Shown piece after piece: positions 4,209 through 8,117 of a stretch of DNA of 8,117 bases. Position 1 is the stretch's first letter. Every line of letters starts with the position of its first letter. The stretch is taken from NCBI GenBank assembly GCA_046290215.1, contig JBKAGC010000166.1, positions 1 through 8,117 on the forward strand, written 5' to 3'. Source of the DNA: JAHRVQ01 sp046290215 (GTDB lineage: Bacteria; Pseudomonadota; Gammaproteobacteria; Pseudomonadales; Azotimanducaceae). The translations under genes and the position numbers were made by a program. Under the pieces are notes generated by a model, which saw nothing but the letters and a program-made list of their open reading frames with translations, searched no databases and was not told where the DNA came from.

Positions 4209-5627
4209 TTAACTCTCAGTCAATGAACCTTGCGGCAAGTTGACGCTAAACTGGCTACCATCCGTAAGGTGCTCCAGCTTGATGTCGCCTCCCACGCGAT
4301 CTAACCATTTTTTCACCATATACAAGCCAAGACCAGTACCAACGGAGAGCTTAGGGTGAAATCGTTGGAACATCTCGAAGATTTTGTCGCGTTGGGCTTC
4401 AGGAAAGCCAATGCCATAATCGCGGATGGAAATGTGAATCGTATCAGGAGTGCTGGACGCAACAATTTCAACCAGATGCTCTGGTTTTGTCTGGTCCTGA
4501 TAGGTGATCGCATTGGAAATGAGATTAACCAGGACCATTTTCAAACCGGCACGATCGCAAATCACCGGTTCGCTATCGATATGGGTAACCAGTTGCGCCT
4601 TGTGCTCTGGCTGCCGTTGCCAGACATCCATAATGACTTCCTCAAGCTGAAATCGCTCGTTAATCGAATCAGCATGATTGAGGCGTTGTAAGTCGAGGAT
4701 ATCCCTGGCGAGCTTCTCCAGGTTCAACAGGGAGCCGTGCGCTGTATCCACCAGGATGCGCGATTCAGCAAAGGATTGTTGGTCCATAGCCTTGAGTGCC
4801 AGGCTAAGTAATTTGATGGAAGAAACCAGCGGCGAGCGCAGATCGTGAGAGACCCGATAGGCGAATTCTTTCAGTTCACGATTTGCCTCGGTCAGGGATG
4901 CCTCGGTGTTTTTTAGGTCAGTAATGTCTCGTGCCATGCCAAAAATGTAGCGCTGGCCATCATGATCTGCAAAAGCCATTTTGCGCGTTAGCAGGGTTCT
5001 AGTCTGGCCATCGGGCATATCAACGGTTTCTTGCACTTCACTGTAGCCTTCATCCAGTGCTCGTTGATCCTCGGCAACAAATGCTTTCATTTGCTCAGGC
5101 GGATAGGCTTCAAAGGTTGTATAGCCAATCACCTTGTCTCGCATTTCTGCAGGGTACACGTTTAAGAACGCCGGGTTAGCCTGAACGATACGGAATTCAG
5201 AGTCTTTCACGAACAACAAGTCTGGCGCACTGCGAAACATCAGTTCTTCGACCCTTCGTTGTCGATTGCTCAACCCACGGTCGTTATCTGGTTCAGTCTC
5301 GAGTGTATGCAGTTCTGGTTTAACAACCACCAGAAAACTGCCATCGCTCAGTAACTTGCCGGTCAATCTCAACTTCCGGCCGGAGTGGCGTACAGTCACA
5401 AGCAAGGTGAATGTCGAATTCTCCCGCGCGTTTGCAACGGCAGCGCGGACGCGGTTGCGCGCCTCTTCGGGATAGCAATTGAGCAAGGTCTGATAGTTGG
5501 CAGGGCTGTCTGGGCGCTCACCGTGGAGTTCGCAACATAACCCTGACCAGGCAAACTCATCCAGCGCGGGCCAATACTGCCAATATCCGAGGCCCGCCAA
5601 CTCTGCGAGGTGATTATCCAGGCTCAA
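4209..5627 (-). CDS. Soluble sensor histidine kinase with two PAS domains
   Basis: The 472-residue protein has no transmembrane segment or signal peptide. An N-terminal PAS-like region (about 10-105, LGYWQYWPALDEFAWSG) is followed by a clearer PAS domain (about 125-240, SAPDLLFVKDSEFRIVQANPAF to YIFGMARDITD), a short linker helix, a HisKA dimerisation domain with H-box FAYRVSHDLRSPL (phosphorylated H261), and a HATPase domain with N-box NLISN (368-372), G1 DYGIGFP (403-409), F-box FEMFQRF (417-423) and G2 GTGLGL (430-435). All catalytic motifs are intact. It should sense a cytoplasmic signal; no heme, flavin or chromophore residue can be assigned. The start is TTG at 5627, supported by TGGAG (5640-5636) 8 bases upstream; the next in-frame Met is at residue 130 and would lose the first PAS region. 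The partner receiver follows 2 bp downstream. Confidence 0.92.
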   Translation of the reverse strand: MSLDNHLAELAGLGYWQYWPALDEFAWSGLCCELHGERPDSPANYQTLLNCYPEEARNRVRAAVANARENSTFTLLVTVRHSGRKLRLTGKLLSDGSFLVVVKPELHTLETEPDNDRGLSNRQRRVEELMFRSAPDLLFVKDSEFRIVQANPAFLNVYPAEMRDKVIGYTTFEAYPPEQMKAFVAEDQRALDEGYSEVQETVDMPDGQTRTLLTRKMAFADHDGQRYIFGMARDITDLKNTEASLTEANRELKEFAYRVSHDLRSPLVSSIKLLSLALKAMDQQSFAESRILVDTAHGSLLNLEKLARDILDLQRLNHADSINERFQLEEVIMDVWQRQPEHKAQLVTHIDSEPVICDRAGLKMVLVNLISNAITYQDQTKPEHLVEIVASSTPDTIHISIRDYGIGFPEAQRDKIFEMFQRFHPKLSVGTGLGLYMVKKWLDRVGGDIKLEHLTDGSQFSVNLPQGSLTES

Positions 5628-5640
5628 AGGGTTTTCTCCA

Positions 5641-5947
5641 CGCTCAGGGGTGCATCTCGAGACATTAAACTTATGGGGTAACTATAGACCGTCTGGCGCC
5701 CTCTGGTCTGCTCATTTACTGCCATTTTTCCCAGTGATAGCAATGGCTTCGGGTGATGAAGCGGTTGGTTAAAAACTGATCAGACAGCTGATTGCTGCAG
5801 TGCGATAGGGAAAACTAAAACAGCCTCGGAAATCTCCTACCAAGATGGCACTCAAGCGGTCCAAAGCGACGATCCGGTTGCCTTCGCTCAGCTCAAATCA
5901 TGCAGGTCCAGCGCTGATAAGCTATGATCGAGCGACTCGTATTTCCC
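5641..5947. other. Intergenic region between divergent kinase and oad operons
   Basis: About 300 bp without a credible gene. It should carry promoters for both directions, but no consensus -35/-10 pair is clear. TATGAT (5923-5928) is a possible plus-strand -10 for oadG, and TATAGT (complement of 5679-5684) a possible minus-strand -10 for the kinase. Overlapping palindromes occur at 5776-5783 (CTGATCAG) and 5779-5792 (ATCAG, ACAG, CTGAT), which may be a regulator site. A short open frame beginning at 5845 has no family resemblance and overlaps oadG; I do not call it. Confidence 0.3.
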
Positions 5948-5957
5948 TGGTGATGTT

Positions 5958-6212
5958 ATGCCGGACATTATGGTCGAAGCATTGGATCTTGCCCTTTATG
6001 GCATGGGCACGGTGTTTATCTTTTTGACAGTGTTGGTTGGTTTAACCACCTTGATGTCAAAGTTTGCGCTTTATTTAGATCGATTAAACCCACCTGCAGT
6101 CTCACCAGGCAAGGCACTTCCTGACACAGGGGGCGGCCAGACAGGTGCACCATCACCAGCTTTATTGGCTGCGATTACTGCGGCGGTCAAGCAGTACCGT
6201 GAGCGTCACTAA
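5958..6212 (+). CDS. oadG: Oxaloacetate decarboxylase gamma subunit
   Basis: The 84-residue protein has one N-terminal transmembrane helix (about 11-37, ALYGMGTVFIFLTVLVGLTTLMSKFA), a Pro/Gly-rich linker and a short C-terminal helix ending YRERH. Size, topology and position directly before oadA match OadG, the small membrane subunit that tethers the alpha subunit to beta, assists assembly and, in characterised enzymes, contributes metal binding through its C-terminus. The ATG at 5958 follows TGGTGA (5948-5953), a usable though close Shine-Dalgarno; an in-frame ATG at 5970 is an alternative that would remove four residues. oadA begins 33 bp downstream. Sequence conservation in this family is low, so the assignment rests partly on context. 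Confidence 0.88.
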   Translation: MPDIMVEALDLALYGMGTVFIFLTVLVGLTTLMSKFALYLDRLNPPAVSPGKALPDTGGGQTGAPSPALLAAITAAVKQYRERH

Positions 6213-6245
6213 ACACAAGAATTAAATTAGCAAATTGGTATTCAT

Positions 6246-8033
6246 ATGAGCGAAAAGACACCTCTTGGCATCACCGACGTTGTCCTCCGTGATGCACATC
6301 AGTCATTGTTTGCCACCCGCATGCGCCTGGATGACATGCTGCCCATTGCAGAGAAGCTCGATCAGGTAGGATTTTGGTCTTTAGAAAGTTGGGGCGGCGC
6401 GACCTTTGATGCTTGTATCCGTTATCTTGGTGAAGATCCCTGGGAGCGCATTCGCGAGTTAAAGAAAGCCATGCCAAATACGCCGCAGCAAATGTTGTTT
6501 CGCGGCCAGAATATCCTTGGCTATCGCCACTATGCCGACGATATCGTCGACAAATTTGTTGAGCGAGCAGCGGTGAACGGCGTTGATGTGTTTCGAATCT
6601 TCGATGCCATGAATGATCCACGCAATCTTGAGGCTGCCATCAAAGCTGTTAAAAAGCAGGGTCGTCATGCCCAGGGCACGCTGTCTTACACCATTAGCCC
6701 GGTGCATGATCTCGATACCTGGTTGAAGATGGGGCAAGAGTTAGAGTCCATGGGAGCGGACTCAATCGCCATTAAAGACATGGCTGGATTACTTTCCCCT
6801 TATATGGCATTTGATTTGATTAGCGGTTTAAAGAAAACCGTTTCTGTGCCTATTCATATGCAGTGTCATGCCACCACCGGTATGTCCACCGCCACGTACT
6901 TGAAATCCGTTGAAGCGGGCATCGATAACGTGGATACCGCCATCTCGTCCATGAGTATGACCTATGGTCATTCGCCCACCGAATCACTGGTAGCCATTTT
7001 AAAAGAGACTGACCGGGACACGGGCTTAGATATCGAACTGTTAGAAGAAATTGCCGCCTACTTCCGCGCGGTGCGAAAGAAGTACGCTAAATTCGAAGGT
7101 AGTTTGCGCGGCATTGATTCGCGAATCTTAGTTGCGCAGGTGCCTGGCGGCATGTTGACCAACCTTGAGAACCAATTGCGGGAGCAAAATGCCACTGACA
7201 AGTTAGATGAGGTGCTGCTGGAGATTCCCAGGGTTCGTAAGGATCTTGGCTATATTCCTCTGGTTACGCCCACATCCCAGATTGTTGGCACCCAGTCCGT
7301 GTTAAACGTCTTAAGTGGTGAGCGCTATAAGAACATTACAAAAGAAACAGAAGGTGTCCTGAAAGGCGAGTACGGTGCCACACCTGCTGAAGTGGATAAG
7401 GATTTGCAAGCTCGAGTGCTAGATGGCGGAGAAGCTATTACTTGCCGCCCGGCAGATTTGTTAGAGCCAGAGTTTGATAAGCTCAAAGAAGAGCTGTTGG
7501 CGAAAGAAAAGTCAGAAGGCCTGGTGTTTGGCGAATCTGTAGATGATGACGTTTTAACCTATGCGCTCTTTCCGCAAGTGGGCCTCAAGTTTCTTGCCAA
7601 TCGTAATAACCCAGAAGCATTTGAACCGGTGCCGTCAGATGAGCCTGAAGCCAAGGCAAGCGCAACGGCCTCTGCTGCGAAGTCTTCCGAGCCAGAAACT
7701 TATACTGTAGATGTGCAAGGTCAGCAGTTTGTGGTCACGGTGGCCCCGGGCGGCGAACCCGTTCAGGTTTCCGCAGCTGCTGCCGCAGCACTTGCGCCTG
7801 CCGCTACTAGTAGCGCAGGTTCAGTGGGCATTACCGCGCCACTGTCGGGCAATATTTTTAAAGTGTTGGTATCAGAAGGCGCTTCTGTACAAAGTGGTGA
7901 CGTGGTGCTGGTGATGGAAGCCATGAAAATGGAAACTGAGATTCGTGCCAGCAGTGCTGGAACCGTGAGTCAAATCATGGTGCGGGAAGGCGACACGGTT
8001 TCCGCTGGTGATACGCTCGTGACATTAGGATAA
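6246..8033 (+). CDS. oadA: Oxaloacetate decarboxylase alpha subunit (biotin carboxyltransferase)
   Basis: The 595-residue protein transfers the C4 carboxyl of oxaloacetate to biotin, giving pyruvate; OadB then decarboxylates carboxybiotin and exports Na+. The carboxyltransferase TIM barrel occupies about 1-300, with DVVLRDAHQS (metal ligand D16), ESWGGATFDACIR and IKDMAG (K177, the position carbamylated in relatives). Next come the conserved carboxylase region (about 300-455), an Ala/Ser/Pro-rich linker (about 460-525) and a C-terminal biotinyl domain with VMEAMKMET (biotinylated K561). Length is typical of OadA. One oddity is MQCHATTGM at 205-213, where relatives usually have HxH: Q206 replaces the first metal-binding histidine, while H208 is kept. 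No biotin carboxylase domain is present, which argues against pyruvate carboxylase. The ATG at 6246 lacks a strong Shine-Dalgarno. oadB follows after 3 bp. Confidence 0.95.
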   Translation: MSEKTPLGITDVVLRDAHQSLFATRMRLDDMLPIAEKLDQVGFWSLESWGGATFDACIRYLGEDPWERIRELKKAMPNTPQQMLFRGQNILGYRHYADDIVDKFVERAAVNGVDVFRIFDAMNDPRNLEAAIKAVKKQGRHAQGTLSYTISPVHDLDTWLKMGQELESMGADSIAIKDMAGLLSPYMAFDLISGLKKTVSVPIHMQCHATTGMSTATYLKSVEAGIDNVDTAISSMSMTYGHSPTESLVAILKETDRDTGLDIELLEEIAAYFRAVRKKYAKFEGSLRGIDSRILVAQVPGGMLTNLENQLREQNATDKLDEVLLEIPRVRKDLGYIPLVTPTSQIVGTQSVLNVLSGERYKNITKETEGVLKGEYGATPAEVDKDLQARVLDGGEAITCRPADLLEPEFDKLKEELLAKEKSEGLVFGESVDDDVLTYALFPQVGLKFLANRNNPEAFEPVPSDEPEAKASATASAAKSSEPETYTVDVQGQQFVVTVAPGGEPVQVSAAAAAALAPAATSSAGSVGITAPLSGNIFKVLVSEGASVQSGDVVLVMEAMKMETEIRASSAGTVSQIMVREGDTVSAGDTLVTLG

Positions 8034-8036
8034 GCC

Positions 8037-8117
8037 ATGGATTCTTTGCTTTTACTGTGGCACTCCACGGGTATTTATCAGCTTTCCATTGGCCAGGGCG
8101 TCATGATCGCCATCTGT
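8037..8117 (+). CDS. oadB: Oxaloacetate decarboxylase beta subunit, N-terminus (3' truncated)
   Basis: The last 27 codons of the window start at an ATG 3 bp after the oadA stop and read MDSLLLLWHSTGIYQLSIGQ and onward. This resembles the N-terminus of OadB, the polytopic membrane subunit that decarboxylates carboxybiotin and pumps Na+ out of the cell. The tight spacing implies translational coupling with oadA and completes the G-A-B order typical of these operons. Only the first segment is visible, so integrity of the rest cannot be judged. Confidence 0.85.
   Translation, partial: MDSLLLLWHSTGIYQLSIGQGVMIAIC

Noticed and set aside
5845..6027. Possible 60-residue gene before oadG
   Set aside because: It overlaps oadG in another frame, and its sequence has no recognisable domain or good ribosome binding site.
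6246..8033. Pyruvate carboxylase subunit B instead of OadA
   Set aside because: The adjacent oadG and oadB, and the absence of a biotin carboxylase gene next to it, favour the Na+-pump decarboxylase.

Overview
The window looks like chromosomal DNA of a gammaproteobacterium, probably marine or aquatic, of moderate GC content. The taxonomic clues are the order lysC - csrA - (tRNA-Arg, tRNA-Ser), which resembles the csrA/serV/argV neighbourhood of enterobacteria and the lysC-rsmA-tRNA neighbourhood of pseudomonads, and a Na+-pump type oxaloacetate decarboxylase operon (oadGAB). No genus can be named safely from the sequence alone.

Layout. (a) 1-865, plus strand: the 3' end of lysC (aspartate kinase, ACT domains), then a 212-bp intergenic region with a weak terminator-like hairpin and a perfect operator-like dyad, then a complete csrA. 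(b) 862-2568, minus strand: a two-gene unit in which a PaaX-type winged-helix regulator is followed 3 bp later by a membrane fatty-acid desaturase. The desaturase stop codon overlaps the csrA stop codon. This unit separates csrA from the tRNAs that usually follow it. (c) 2726-3192, plus strand: a strong sigma70-type promoter bracketed by an inverted repeat, tRNA-Arg(ACG), a 58-bp duplicated leader plus truncated 5' end of tRNA-Ser, a run of short hairpins, the intact tRNA-Ser(GCT), and a tandem repeat of the tRNA-Ser 3' end. (d) 3214-5627, minus strand: a two-component pair (soluble dual-PAS histidine kinase, then a stand-alone receiver 2 bp later), followed by a small exported, histidine-rich, probable outer-membrane beta-barrel protein. 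(e) 5958-8117, plus strand: oadG, oadA and the start of oadB, encoding the Na+-translocating oxaloacetate decarboxylase.

How the parts fit. lysC supplies aspartate-family biosynthesis and csrA is a global post-transcriptional regulator. The PaaX-like/desaturase pair reads as a self-contained membrane-lipid module whose regulator probably controls the desaturase. The oad genes couple oxaloacetate decarboxylation to Na+ export.

Most of the window is ordinary core genome. The parts most worth a second look are the PaaX-desaturase operon with its possibly leaderless promoter, the rearranged and highly structured tRNA-Ser region, the dyad around the tRNA promoter -10 box, and a glutamine at a position expected to be a metal-binding histidine in OadA. 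I did not find convincing evidence for a wholly new biological system.
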